64,000 nt of DNA from CAKSQL01 sp045649415 (lineage in GTDB: Bacteria > Bacillota > Clostridia > UBA1381), in the NCBI GenBank assembly GCA_045649415.1, contig JAZRPY010000014.1:133185-197184 (forward strand), written 5' to 3'. Below, piece by piece: positions 24,261 to 32,673 of the stretch. Positions within the stretch are counted from its first letter, which is position 1, and each line of letters starts with the position of its first letter. The notes beneath the pieces were generated by a model that had not been told where the DNA came from, ran no database searches, and saw only the letters and a program-made list of their open reading frames with translations. Both the position numbers and the translations under genes were made by a program.

Positions 24261-25424
24261 TTAAATTTTGTTAAGATAGTTAAGGGTTTTCACCACCTTC
24301 CCGTCTTTTAAATAAATTCTCGGAATACGCTTTGAAATCATACAAACAACCTCGTAGTTAATAGTTCCGATTATGTCTGCCAATTCATCTGCTGTCACAA
24401 TATCTGCTCCAAAAATGACTACTTCATCACCTGTGTTAATAGTATTGACATTTGTTACATCAATCATACATTGGTCCATACAAATTTTGCCGATAACAGG
24501 CACAGGTTGGTTTTTCGCTGCCATTTTAGATTTATTTGACAACAATCTCGTGTATCCGTCAGCATAACCAATCGGCACAGTTGCAATTTTTGTGGGTTGA
24601 TTGGTTATGTAAGTTTTGCCATAGCTGACGCCACGCTTATCCGAAATGGTTTTAATCATGGTAATCTGAGATTTTACTGTCATGACGGGTTTAAGGTTAA
24701 TTTTTTCTTTATTTACATCCTTTGAAGGATATAGTCCATATAAAATTATCCCTGCTCTTACCATATTAAGATGCATTTGGGGATATTGAATTATTGCGGC
24801 ACTGTTTGCAATATGCTTGATTGGGATGTTGAGTCCCTTTTCCTCTAAGATATTGCAAACTGTTATAAATCTGTTGAATTGAAGCTGGGTGTAGGATGAA
24901 TCAGGCTCGTCAGAGGTTGAAAAATGGGAAAATATCCCTTCAACTTCAATGTTGGGGAGCTTGCTGATTTTTATAATTGTATCAGACAACTCCTCATCAT
25001 TCACACCTGCAACAAAGCCAATTCTGGACATTCCTGTATCAAGCTTGATATGAATTTTAGCGATTTTCCCAAGCTCAGTTGCCCTTTCTGATAAAACTTT
25101 GGCAAGGTCATAGGAGAAAACTGTTGCAGTAAGGGAGTGGGTAATAAGGGTGTCGCAATCCTCATTCTGGGAGGCACCCAAAATAAGAATAGGAACATCA
25201 ATATTGTGGTCCCTTAGCTGAACTCCTTCATCACTACAGGCAACTGCTAAATAGTCAACACCGTTTTCTATCAAAACATTGGTTGCTTCAACAACTCCGT
25301 GACCATAAGCATCTGCCTTCACAACTGCCATTATTTTGGTGGAAGGCTTTGTTATTTTTTTAATCTGGTTAAAATTATAGGCTAAAGCATCTGTGTCAAT
25401 CTCTGCCCATGTTCTATTTTCCAT
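24261..25424 (-). CDS. alr: Alanine racemase
   Basis: A PLP enzyme that makes D-alanine for peptidoglycan. Lys36 in AVVKADAYGHG is the PLP lysine. The second catalytic residue is the tyrosine in KRGVSYGKTY (~residue 268). RAGIILYGLYPS lies at the barrel/C-domain junction. At 387 residues it has the normal length. The start ATG follows AGAGGAATG. It is placed between nnr and the toxin-antitoxin pair, 34 bases after nnr. Confidence 0.95.
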   Translation of the reverse strand: MENRTWAEIDTDALAYNFNQIKKITKPSTKIMAVVKADAYGHGVVEATNVLIENGVDYLAVACSDEGVQLRDHNIDVPILILGASQNEDCDTLITHSLTATVFSYDLAKVLSERATELGKIAKIHIKLDTGMSRIGFVAGVNDEELSDTIIKISKLPNIEVEGIFSHFSTSDEPDSSYTQLQFNRFITVCNILEEKGLNIPIKHIANSAAIIQYPQMHLNMVRAGIILYGLYPSKDVNKEKINLKPVMTVKSQITMIKTISDKRGVSYGKTYITNQPTKIATVPIGYADGYTRLLSNKSKMAAKNQPVPVIGKICMDQCMIDVTNVNTINTGDEVVIFGADIVTADELADIIGTINYEVVCMISKRIPRIYLKDGKVVKTLNYLNKI

Positions 25425-25458
25425 AATTCATTCCTCTTTATTGTAGCATAAAATTTGA

Positions 25459-26988
25459 TTATTTTCCAGTGGAAATATTTGATATTGCCTCATAGATATT
25501 ATCTGATATATCTGAAGCAGTAATTGATATTTTACCTAATTTTTCGGCTGCTATATCACCTGCCAAGCCATGAAGATAAACTGACAGGATTGCAGCATCG
25601 GTTTCATCCATACCACCTGCTATAAAGGCTGCAATCATTCCTGATAACACATCTCCACTACCACCTGTTGCCATACCGGGATTTCCTGTGGTATTTATGT
25701 ACTGAGTTCCGTCGGGAGCAGTTACAATGGTGTGATGTCCCTTTAAAACAAGAGTGACTCCATGTCTGGTTGCAAATTCTAAGGATAGGGAAAGTCTGTT
25801 TTTTATTACCTCCTCTATCGGCTTATCAATAAGTCTTGCAAACTCCATTTCGTGAGGAGTGAAAACAAGATTTGAATTGCATAAATCCAATGAGCCGATG
25901 GTCTGGGATAAATGATATAATCCGTCGGCATCGATTACAATGGGTATATCGGAATTTGAAAGAATTTCTCTCAATAACAGTTCTCCGTCTGTTTCTCTGC
26001 CCATACCGGGACCGAACAGAAGCACATCTGAGGACAACATCTTATTGTATATTTTGTTGTAGCCTGAAAAGGTAAGGCTTCCGTTTTCGCTATCAAGAGG
26101 CAGAGTCATTGCCTCGGTCAATTTAATTTCCATTATGGAGTTTAATTCCTCAGGCACGCCTGCAGTCACAAGTCCTGCACCACATTTTAAAGCTGAATTT
26201 GAGGCTAAGGAAATCGCACCTGTCATTCCTGTGGATGCGCCAACCATAAACACCTTTCCGTAGTCACCCTTCTGGGAATTGTTTTTCCTTTTCGGGAGGA
26301 GGGAGGATGCCAATTCTTTATCAATGGTATTAACATTTATATTCGCATTTTTTATTATATAGTCAGGAATTGAAATATCACAAAGAATAATTTTTCCTGT
26401 GTAGTCTGCACCGGGGTATAGGAACATTCCATTTTTGTATGCGACAAAGGTAACGGTGATATCAGCTTTTATAGCCTCAGAGCCGACATATCCGTCATCT
26501 GCAGAAACTCCACTGGGGATATCTACTGAAAGCACCTTTTTTGCATTAGTGTTTATAGCCCTGATAATATCAAGAGCATCACCTGTTACAGCACCTGTTA
26601 TTCCTGTGCCGAAAATAGCGTCCACTATTAAATCACAGGTTGATATATAATATTCCAAATCATGTGCATATGTGATGTGGGAGATTGGTACTCCCATATT
26701 TTTTATAATGTCATAATTTATAAGGGCGTCATTTCTAAAATCCTCTCCACATACCAAAAAGACACTCACATCATAGCCCTTTATGGAAAGCTGTCGGGCG
26801 ATTGCAAAGCCGTCACCACCATTATTGCCCTTGCCACAAAAGATGCCTATTTTTTTAACCTTCAGCTTCTCTATCTGTGAAACACAAGCCAATGCAGCAT
26901 TTTCCATTAAAACTATTGAAGGAATGCCCACAATTTCAGAGGCAGAACTGTCAATCATACGCATTTTATCAGCAGTACAGATTTTCAT
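25459..26988 (-). CDS. nnr: Bifunctional NAD(P)H-hydrate epimerase / ADP-dependent dehydratase
   Basis: A metabolite-repair enzyme that restores damaged NAD(P)HX. Residues ~1-215 form the YjeF N-terminal epimerase (FCGKGNNGGDGFAIARQL, DAIFGTG). Residues ~225-509 form the ribokinase-like dehydratase (GDYGKVFMVGAS, LVFTPHEMEFARL, TTGNPGMATGGSGDVLSGMI). I chose ATG 26988 after AAGGGGTGAT, two codons inside the longer frame. The position between acpS and alr is as in Bacillus and many Clostridia. Confidence 0.95.
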   Translation of the reverse strand: MKICTADKMRMIDSSASEIVGIPSIVLMENAALACVSQIEKLKVKKIGIFCGKGNNGGDGFAIARQLSIKGYDVSVFLVCGEDFRNDALINYDIIKNMGVPISHITYAHDLEYYISTCDLIVDAIFGTGITGAVTGDALDIIRAINTNAKKVLSVDIPSGVSADDGYVGSEAIKADITVTFVAYKNGMFLYPGADYTGKIILCDISIPDYIIKNANINVNTIDKELASSLLPKRKNNSQKGDYGKVFMVGASTGMTGAISLASNSALKCGAGLVTAGVPEELNSIMEIKLTEAMTLPLDSENGSLTFSGYNKIYNKMLSSDVLLFGPGMGRETDGELLLREILSNSDIPIVIDADGLYHLSQTIGSLDLCNSNLVFTPHEMEFARLIDKPIEEVIKNRLSLSLEFATRHGVTLVLKGHHTIVTAPDGTQYINTTGNPGMATGGSGDVLSGMIAAFIAGGMDETDAAILSVYLHGLAGDIAAEKLGKISITASDISDNIYEAISNISTGK

Positions 26989-27018
26989 ATACAAATCACC
27001 CCTTATAAATTTATCATT

Positions 27019-27360
27019 TTATTTTTCAATAATAACAAAGGCAGTTGCAAGGTCCTTGGAATGAGATAAGGATAGGAATATATTTCCCTTAGTCGCAGCC
27101 TGGTTATATGCCTTTATATATGGTTTTCCCAACTCGTCGTGAAAAATTTCAATATCTTTTAAGGAAAAACCTCGTATTCCTGTACCCAATGCCTTGGAAT
27201 ATGCTTCCTTTGCAGCATAGCATGCCGCAGCAGACTGAGCCCTGTTATTTATGTATTTGATTTCCTGTGGAGTAAAGCACTTTTCCATAAATGAATTTAA
27301 GGGTATAAGATGATTAAATCTTGAAATTTCAACTATGTCGGTCCCTATTCCCAAAATCAT
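27019..27360 (-). CDS. acpS: Holo-[acyl-carrier-protein] synthase
   Basis: A 113-residue phosphopantetheinyl transferase that activates acyl carrier protein for fatty acid synthesis. The two magnesium-binding motifs are IGTDIVEISRF at residues 4-14 and AAKEAYSKALGTGI at ~50-63. The start ATG follows AAAAGGAGGA. It begins the acpS-nnr-alr-antitoxin-mazF run. Confidence 0.95.
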   Translation of the reverse strand: MILGIGTDIVEISRFNHLIPLNSFMEKCFTPQEIKYINNRAQSAAACYAAKEAYSKALGTGIRGFSLKDIEIFHDELGKPYIKAYNQAATKGNIFLSLSHSKDLATAFVIIEK

Positions 27361-27383
27361 TGTGCCTTCCTCCTTTTTATAAT

Positions 27384-27890
27384 TTAGAGCATAACTATTC
27401 TTGGTGCTACTAATTTTAAACTCTCCTTGATTTTTTCGTTAGGAGTAAATATAAGTCTTGCCTTACTTCCATTCTCGTCTGTAAAGTCAATAAAAACCTT
27501 TTCAATATCACTATAGCCTGCAACTGCTTCATAGGTTTTCACAATACCATGGGTGTTTGAAAATTCTAAACAAGAGGTATAGTTGCAAAGTTGGGCATTG
27601 TTCATATCTATGCTTACAATGTCTTTTCTTGAGCTTTTACCCATAATCTTTGCAATGTCAAGATAGTGGGCTGTGAGTTCATATTCATATTCAATATTCA
27701 TTGATTTAACAAGCTTCATAGCACCCCAACCTGAGAAAAAGATGATGAGGGCTGCAACGGTTTTTAAATGGATTAAAAATACGATTGTAAAAAACCAGAT
27801 AATAGTAAGTCCTAAAGAAACCAAGGCTGCGTTTATATAATCCACAGCAGTTTTCTTTTTTAAGACAAGCTGCTCTGCGTGAATGTCCAT
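27384..27890 (-). CDS. Membrane protein of unknown function with two transmembrane helices
   Basis: A 168-residue protein. Residues ~16-40 and ~43-62 are two hydrophobic helices separated by a tight turn (FLIHLKTVAALII). The remaining ~105 residues are a cytoplasmic or surface domain rich in strands, beginning YEYELTAHYLDIAKIMGKSS. It resembles a Firmicutes-only family that I recall as DUF6106; no function is known to me. It lies between rdgB and acpS with gaps of 18 and 23 bases, so it is probably co-transcribed. Confidence 0.7.
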   Translation of the reverse strand: MDIHAEQLVLKKKTAVDYINAALVSLGLTIIWFFTIVFLIHLKTVAALIIFFSGWGAMKLVKSMNIEYEYELTAHYLDIAKIMGKSSRKDIVSIDMNNAQLCNYTSCLEFSNTHGIVKTYEAVAGYSDIEKVFIDFTDENGSKARLIFTPNEKIKESLKLVAPRIVML

Positions 27891-27908
27891 AGCTATGTAC
27901 CTCTTTTG

Positions 27909-28499
27909 TTATAGATTATTTCGTCCCTTTAATATTTCATATAATGCCACTAAGCCTCTGTATCTGTGGCTTATTTTGTTCTTTTCCTCACTTGTTGCCT
28001 CTCCAAAGGTTTTTCCAATCTCTGGCGAGAAAAATATTGGGTCATACCCAAAGCCACCATCACCCATAGGCTTGTGAGTGAGAGTTCCTAAAACCTCTCC
28101 TGTGGTGATGATTTCTTCTCCGTCAGGGAAGATAAAAGCAATTGCCGACACGAATTTTGCGGCTCGGTTTTCCTCGTCTTTTAATTCGGATAAAAGCTTT
28201 TGAACTCTTTCCTCGTCCGTTGCATCTTCGCCTGCATATCTTGCAGAATATACTCCAGGTGCACCGTCTAATGCATCAACGCAAAGCCCTGAATCGTCTG
28301 CGATTACTGCACAATCACAAAACTCTGCAACGGCACGGGCTTTTATGAGAGCATTGTCACAAAAAGTTTTTCCGTTTTCTTCGGGCTCAATAAATATTCC
28401 TGCCTCGTTCTGAGCGATAACGCTAAAACCAAGAGAGCCTAAAATACTCTGTATTTCCTTTATTTTTCCTTTGTTGTGTGTAGCTGCAATAACCTTCAT
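27909..28499 (-). CDS. rdgB: XTP/dITP diphosphatase
   Basis: A 196-residue house-cleaning enzyme that hydrolyses non-canonical purine nucleoside triphosphates to monophosphates. Motifs in order: ATHNKGKIKEIQ near the N-terminus, VIADDSGLCVDALDGAPGVY (residues ~65-84) with the catalytic aspartate, and GGFGYDPIF (~147-155). The length is typical. The start ATG follows AGGAG. Confidence 0.95.
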   Translation of the reverse strand: MKVIAATHNKGKIKEIQSILGSLGFSVIAQNEAGIFIEPEENGKTFCDNALIKARAVAEFCDCAVIADDSGLCVDALDGAPGVYSARYAGEDATDEERVQKLLSELKDEENRAAKFVSAIAFIFPDGEEIITTGEVLGTLTHKPMGDGGFGYDPIFFSPEIGKTFGEATSEEKNKISHRYRGLVALYEILKGRNNL

Positions 28500-28515
28500 A
28501 TGTTACTACTCCTTT

Positions 28516-29667
28516 TTAGTTTACATTATATAAATGTTCTAAGATTGAGCAAATTTCATGCTTAGAAGGAACTCGAGGATTATTTGGAGTGCAGGCATCT
28601 GCCAATGCCTTTTCTGCCATTGAATCGATAGCATTAAAATACTCCGTTCTGTCAATACCACATTGGGAAATCGATAGTGGCATATTCATTTCCTTCATCA
28701 TAAATTGAATCCAGCTCACAAGAGCACGGACGGTTGTTATTTCATTAAAGTTGTTAAGTCCTAAAAGCTTTGCAATGTTTATATACTTCTTTACTGCTGG
28801 CAAATACTCCGAACGACTTTTTGAGTGCTTGTTAATGTCGGCATTGAATTCTATAACATGGGGAAGAACCATTGCATTTGCTCTGCCGTGTGGAATATGG
28901 AACTGAGCACCGATTGCATGAGCGATTCCGTGGTTCAGTCCAAGACCCGCAGAATTAAATGCAAGGCCTGCAAGACAAGATGCAACATGCATTTTCTTCC
29001 TTGCATGAGTGTCATTATTGTCAAAATATGAACGGAGGAGAAAAACTCCACATATTTCAATAGCTTTTTCAGCAAGCGCTGCTGAAAATTCATTATTTTT
29101 CAAGCTTACATACGCCTCTATTGCATGGGTGAGAACATCCATACCTGTGTCGGCAGTAACAGTTGCAGGTACGCTTTTAACAAGCTCTGCATCCAATATT
29201 GCCTCCTCAGGCAATAAATCATCCGACACAAGTGGATATTTAACATTTTTCTCTGTATCACTCACAACTGCAAAGCTTGTGACCTCACTGCCTGTTCCAC
29301 TTGTTGTGGGAATAGCAATCAGGGCAACATTTTCATTTTTTGTTGCCTTTTTATATAATTCACGGATGGCCTTTGCAGAATCAAGGGCACTTCCTCCACC
29401 GATTGCAACAATTGCGTCAGGGTTATATTCTGCCATTTTCTTTACCCCTAAAGTAATTTTTTCAATGGGTGGGTCAGGAACCACATCTGAAAAGACATCA
29501 AATTCTGCATTTCCCTCATTAAGCTTATATGTGACCATCTGTAGCATCCCGCTTTTAACAACAAAAGGGTCTGTGATAATCAATATACGCTTATATGGAA
29601 TTTGGGAAAGCCGGTCAAGGGCATTGTCCCCGAAATATATAGTTGTTTTAATATCAAAGCTGTTCAT
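28516..29667 (-). CDS. Iron-containing alcohol dehydrogenase
   Basis: A group III, NAD(P)-dependent alcohol dehydrogenase of 383 residues. The nucleotide-binding GGGSALDSAKAI and TTSGTGSEVTSFAVV are present. The iron ligands lie in DVLTHAIEAYVS and in NHGIAHAIGAQFHIPHGRAN. The layout is close to ethanol/propanol dehydrogenases of the PduQ or YiaY kind, used in fermentation to regenerate NAD. It follows the stomatin/NfeD pair by 17 bases, probably by operon extension rather than shared function. Confidence 0.9.
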   Translation of the reverse strand: MNSFDIKTTIYFGDNALDRLSQIPYKRILIITDPFVVKSGMLQMVTYKLNEGNAEFDVFSDVVPDPPIEKITLGVKKMAEYNPDAIVAIGGGSALDSAKAIRELYKKATKNENVALIAIPTTSGTGSEVTSFAVVSDTEKNVKYPLVSDDLLPEEAILDAELVKSVPATVTADTGMDVLTHAIEAYVSLKNNEFSAALAEKAIEICGVFLLRSYFDNNDTHARKKMHVASCLAGLAFNSAGLGLNHGIAHAIGAQFHIPHGRANAMVLPHVIEFNADINKHSKSRSEYLPAVKKYINIAKLLGLNNFNEITTVRALVSWIQFMMKEMNMPLSISQCGIDRTEYFNAIDSMAEKALADACTPNNPRVPSKHEICSILEHLYNVN

Positions 29668-29683
29668 TTGTTTTCATCCTTTA

Positions 29684-30574
29684 TTATTTTTCGTTCTTAA
29701 TATCTGTCATTAACTCCTTAACTGAGGTTGCAAGACCTGCAAGACCTTGTATCTGTGAAGGAATTATAATCTTGGTTGACTTTCCGTCACCCACCTTTTC
29801 AAAGCTTTCAAGTGCCTTTAGTGAGATGTATGAGTCGGAAGGGTTAGCCTCGTTGATTTTCTTGATACCTTCTGCAATAGCAGTCTGTACTGTTAAAATC
29901 GCAGCAGCCTCACCCTCTGCTTCCTTGATGGCAGCTTGCTTTTTAGCTTCAGCTCTTAAAATTGCAGACTCCTTTTCGCCTTCTGCCAGAAGTATTGCAG
30001 ATTTTTTGCTTCCCTCAGCAATCAGGATTGATTCACGGCGTTCTCTTTCTGCCTTCATCTGCTTTTCCATTGCGTCCTGAATTTCTCTCGGTGGAAGAAT
30101 GTTTTTAAGCTCTACTCTGTTTATTTTAATTCCCCACGGGTCAGTTGCCTCGTCAAGAATAGTACGCATCTTTGTATTGACAGTATCTCTTGAGGTAAGA
30201 GTTTCATCGAGCTCCAGATCACCTATAATATTTCTAAGGGTTGTGGCAGTTAGGTTCTCAATTGCCATCATTGGTCTTTCAACACCATAGGTATAGCTCT
30301 TCGGGTCTGTAATCTGATAATATACAACTGTGTCAATCTGCATAGTTACATTATCCTTTGTGATAACAGGTTGGGGAGGGAAGTCCACAACATGCTCCTT
30401 TAAATTGACTCTTTTTGCAACCTTGTCAATAAAAGGCACTTTAAAATGCAATCCTACGCCCCAAGCAGCATGAAAGCCACCAAGTCTTTCCACAATATAA
30501 GAATTTGCCTGTGGCACAATCTTAATACAAGAAACTATCAAGACAATAATTAAAACAATAAATACTAATCCCAT
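29684..30574 (-). CDS. SPFH/stomatin-like membrane-anchored protein (QmcA/YbbK type)
   Basis: A 296-residue protein with an N-terminal membrane helix (residues ~2-20), then the SPFH (band 7) domain from ANSYIVERLGGFHAAWGVGL to about residue 190. A long alanine/glutamate-rich coiled coil follows (AEGSKKSAILLAEGEKESAI). Such proteins form cage-like oligomers that modulate membrane proteases. The neighbouring NfeD gene is its standard partner. The start ATG lies after AAAGGAG. Confidence 0.9.
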   Translation of the reverse strand: MGLVFIVLIIVLIVSCIKIVPQANSYIVERLGGFHAAWGVGLHFKVPFIDKVAKRVNLKEHVVDFPPQPVITKDNVTMQIDTVVYYQITDPKSYTYGVERPMMAIENLTATTLRNIIGDLELDETLTSRDTVNTKMRTILDEATDPWGIKINRVELKNILPPREIQDAMEKQMKAERERRESILIAEGSKKSAILLAEGEKESAILRAEAKKQAAIKEAEGEAAAILTVQTAIAEGIKKINEANPSDSYISLKALESFEKVGDGKSTKIIIPSQIQGLAGLATSVKELMTDIKNEK

Positions 30575-30589
30575 AATACATTCTCCTTT

Positions 30590-31018
30590 TTACTCTGCTT
30601 TGGGGATAACTATAAGCTTAACCCCTTCAATTTTTTCTACCTTTACCAAAACATCCTTTGCTATCAGCTCACCATCTGAGCTTTTTGCAGACCAGGTAGA
30701 ACCATCAAGTGTTACCTGACCCCTACTCTTAATATTATCAATTTCTTCTGTAACTACTCCAATTTTACCGATTATTGCATCTAAATTTGTTTTTTCCTTA
30801 GGTGAGTTCATATATCTCTTTATAAGTGGTCTTGTCAGAATTAAAGTGATAGCAGAAACAACAATGAAAAGCACCCATTGAATCGTTGAGCCTGCTCCTA
30901 ACAAAGCACCTATAAAAGCGGCAATAGAGCCTACGATAAACCATATGGAAACCATCTGTGCAGTTACCATTTCAACAATAGAGAATAAAACAATTGCTAT
31001 AAGCCACATATATACCAT
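30590..31018 (-). CDS. NfeD-family membrane protein
   Basis: A 142-residue short-type NfeD protein. Residues 1-70 hold about three hydrophobic segments (IAVIAFIGALLGAG region); residues ~80-142 form the OB-fold domain (AIIGKIGVVTEEIDNIKSRG, WSAKSSDGE). It pairs with the stomatin-like protein encoded 15 bases downstream. The longer NfeD members carry a serine protease domain; this one does not. The start ATG at 31018 follows GGATGTGG. Confidence 0.88.
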   Translation of the reverse strand: MVYMWLIAIVLFSIVEMVTAQMVSIWFIVGSIAAFIGALLGAGSTIQWVLFIVVSAITLILTRPLIKRYMNSPKEKTNLDAIIGKIGVVTEEIDNIKSRGQVTLDGSTWSAKSSDGELIAKDVLVKVEKIEGVKLIVIPKAE

Positions 31019-31119
31019 TCAAACCACATCCTCTATAATCATTTTACCTCCATTATATTCTATCATTTTTCTTTTTAAAAGTCAATATATTAAGGTCACT
31101 ATTATAAAATTAAAAATCA

Positions 31120-31151
31120 AAAAAAGCTGTTGCATAAACAACAGCTTTTTT
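31120..31151 (-). terminator. Terminator of the M23 peptidase gene
   Basis: AAAAAAGCTGTTG (31120-31132), loop CATAAA, CAACAGCTTTTTT (31139-31151). A perfect 13-bp stem with a T tract on the transcript. Confidence 0.92.
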
Positions 31152-31155
31152 AGTG

Positions 31156-32307
31156 TTATATATGGTCAAACGGATTCTGTGCAGTTCCGTTTAATTGGAT
31201 TTCGAAATGACAATGTGGACCTGTTGAATTTCCTGTGTTACCAACACGGGCAATCAATTGTCCTTTAGAAACAATTTCTCCTTCACTGACCAATAACTCG
31301 TCACAATGAGCATAGACAGTTACAAATCCGTTGTTGTGGTCAATTTTAACCACTTTTCCGTAGGAACCACTTGATTGAGAATGGATAACAACGCCTGTGT
31401 CCGATGCAACAATGGGAGTACCTATTGGGGCTGCCAAATCAATCCCCTTGTGGGTTCTGCCCCAACGACTTCCATAGCCTGAGGAGAGTCTGCCTGAGGT
31501 AGGCATTATAAAACTGCCTGTACCTGAATTTGGGACTTCTTTTGTGCCAACCCTAACAATCTGGGCCACAGGCTGAGAAATAACCTCCTGTGAAAGAATG
31601 CTTTTTCCTGCTAAAACACCATTGTTGTATTCAATGGTTGCAGAAACTCTGTATTCTCCGACCTCACCCTCGTTCATTACCTTTTTTGCACCCTTTATAA
31701 GAGTATCGTCAGTCTGTTCAATAACCTCAAAATCCTTTGTTGAATAATAAACTGTGGCAATAGTAGATTTAACATTTAACAGGGAGTTGTCAATAATATA
31801 GGAAAATGCTTCGTCGAAATCCATTATAGTTGAGGCGCTGACCTTCTTTTCCTTTATTTCAACCTTTTCACGAATGGTGGATACTCCTCCGTCAATCCTG
31901 AATTTGTCTATTATATCGTCGATTATATCAAGAGCTTCCTTTTTAGTTTTTAAATTACATATCTCTCTGCCATTGGCAACTAATATGTATCCGTCGGTCA
32001 TATAATCGGAAAGGGTGGCAATATTATTGTGAAGCTCATCAGTTGTGGTGAGCATACTCTTGTTGATAATTGTTCCTGTTATTTCCACATCAGGATTTAT
32101 AGTATATTCGTCACCAAATTCCGAGGCAAGTGCATTGTTGACACTTGACAAGGCATTTTCAAAATTCGAATCATCATCAACATATCCGATTGTTTGACCT
32201 TCAACCACTATTTTATATCCACCTGTACAATATCGGTTAAGAATAGAGCTTCCTGTTCCAACGCCAACAAGGATACCTAAAATAGCGGCGATTTGTCGCT
32301 GATTCAT
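31156..32307 (-). CDS. M23-family peptidoglycan endopeptidase (membrane-anchored)
   Basis: A 383-residue exported protein. An N-terminal hydrophobic stretch (residues ~5-25) is a signal or anchor. A middle region of ~200 residues has no clear family, and a G5-like segment near residues 200-255 (GEYRVSATIEYNNGVLAGKS) precedes the peptidase. The M23 domain spans ~275-383: GYGSRWGRTHKGIDLAAPIG (first zinc ligands H and D), VYAHCDELLV, and GPHCHFEIQ. All zinc ligands are present, so it should cut peptide cross-links in peptidoglycan. Similar proteins act in sporulation, but this cannot be claimed here. Confidence 0.88.
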   Translation of the reverse strand: MNQRQIAAILGILVGVGTGSSILNRYCTGGYKIVVEGQTIGYVDDDSNFENALSSVNNALASEFGDEYTINPDVEITGTIINKSMLTTTDELHNNIATLSDYMTDGYILVANGREICNLKTKKEALDIIDDIIDKFRIDGGVSTIREKVEIKEKKVSASTIMDFDEAFSYIIDNSLLNVKSTIATVYYSTKDFEVIEQTDDTLIKGAKKVMNEGEVGEYRVSATIEYNNGVLAGKSILSQEVISQPVAQIVRVGTKEVPNSGTGSFIMPTSGRLSSGYGSRWGRTHKGIDLAAPIGTPIVASDTGVVIHSQSSGSYGKVVKIDHNNGFVTVYAHCDELLVSEGEIVSKGQLIARVGNTGNSTGPHCHFEIQLNGTAQNPFDHI

Positions 32308-32415
32308 TTAAATAACATTCCTTTCATAAGTGATATACTTATGACAAAAATTGCCATAGTATATTTATATGCAATTGGCCTTAAAATTATTACAATTTTA
32401 TTAAACGCCATATAT

Positions 32416-32444
32416 ATTATACAGGAAAAGTGTGTATTTTTCAA
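32416..32444 (-). promoter_or_regulatory. Promoter of the M23 peptidase gene
   Basis: On the - strand: TTGAAA (32444-32439), 17-base spacer, TATAAT (32421-32416). Confidence 0.75.
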
Positions 32445-32673
32445 GTAAAATTTATTAAGAAAGTGTTAAAAGCTATAGCCTGTACAAAATAAAAGTGGCA
32501 ATAGATAGGAAAATTGTTGGTTTTTTACTACAAATATAAATTATTTATAAATAATAAAAAAAATGCTTTAATATTATGAAAAAGTATGGTATAATACCAA
32601 AATGGAGAAATAAATTTAAAATGCAGAAATTTAAGCCTTAAATATATAGTATAGATTGAAAGAGGAGAAAAGA
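32445..32673 (+). promoter_or_regulatory. clpE upstream region: candidate promoter
   Basis: A very AT-rich stretch. TATAAT at 32590-32595 with a weak TTTAAT (32567-32572) 17 bases upstream is the best promoter. It lies within the small palindrome GGTATAATACC (32588-32598). No CtsR heptad (GGTCAAA) and no CIRCE element are seen. The rest of the 366-base gap between the M23 and clpE genes holds nothing else that I recognise. Confidence 0.5.

Noticed and set aside
29009..29713. 234-residue + frame antisense to the alcohol dehydrogenase
   Set aside because: The - strand gene carries all iron-ligand and nucleotide-binding motifs; the + frame has no ribosome-binding site and low-complexity content.
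32308..32673. CtsR or CIRCE heat-shock elements upstream of clpE
   Set aside because: I looked for GGTCAAA tandem heptads and TTAGCACTC/GAGTGCTAA and found neither.
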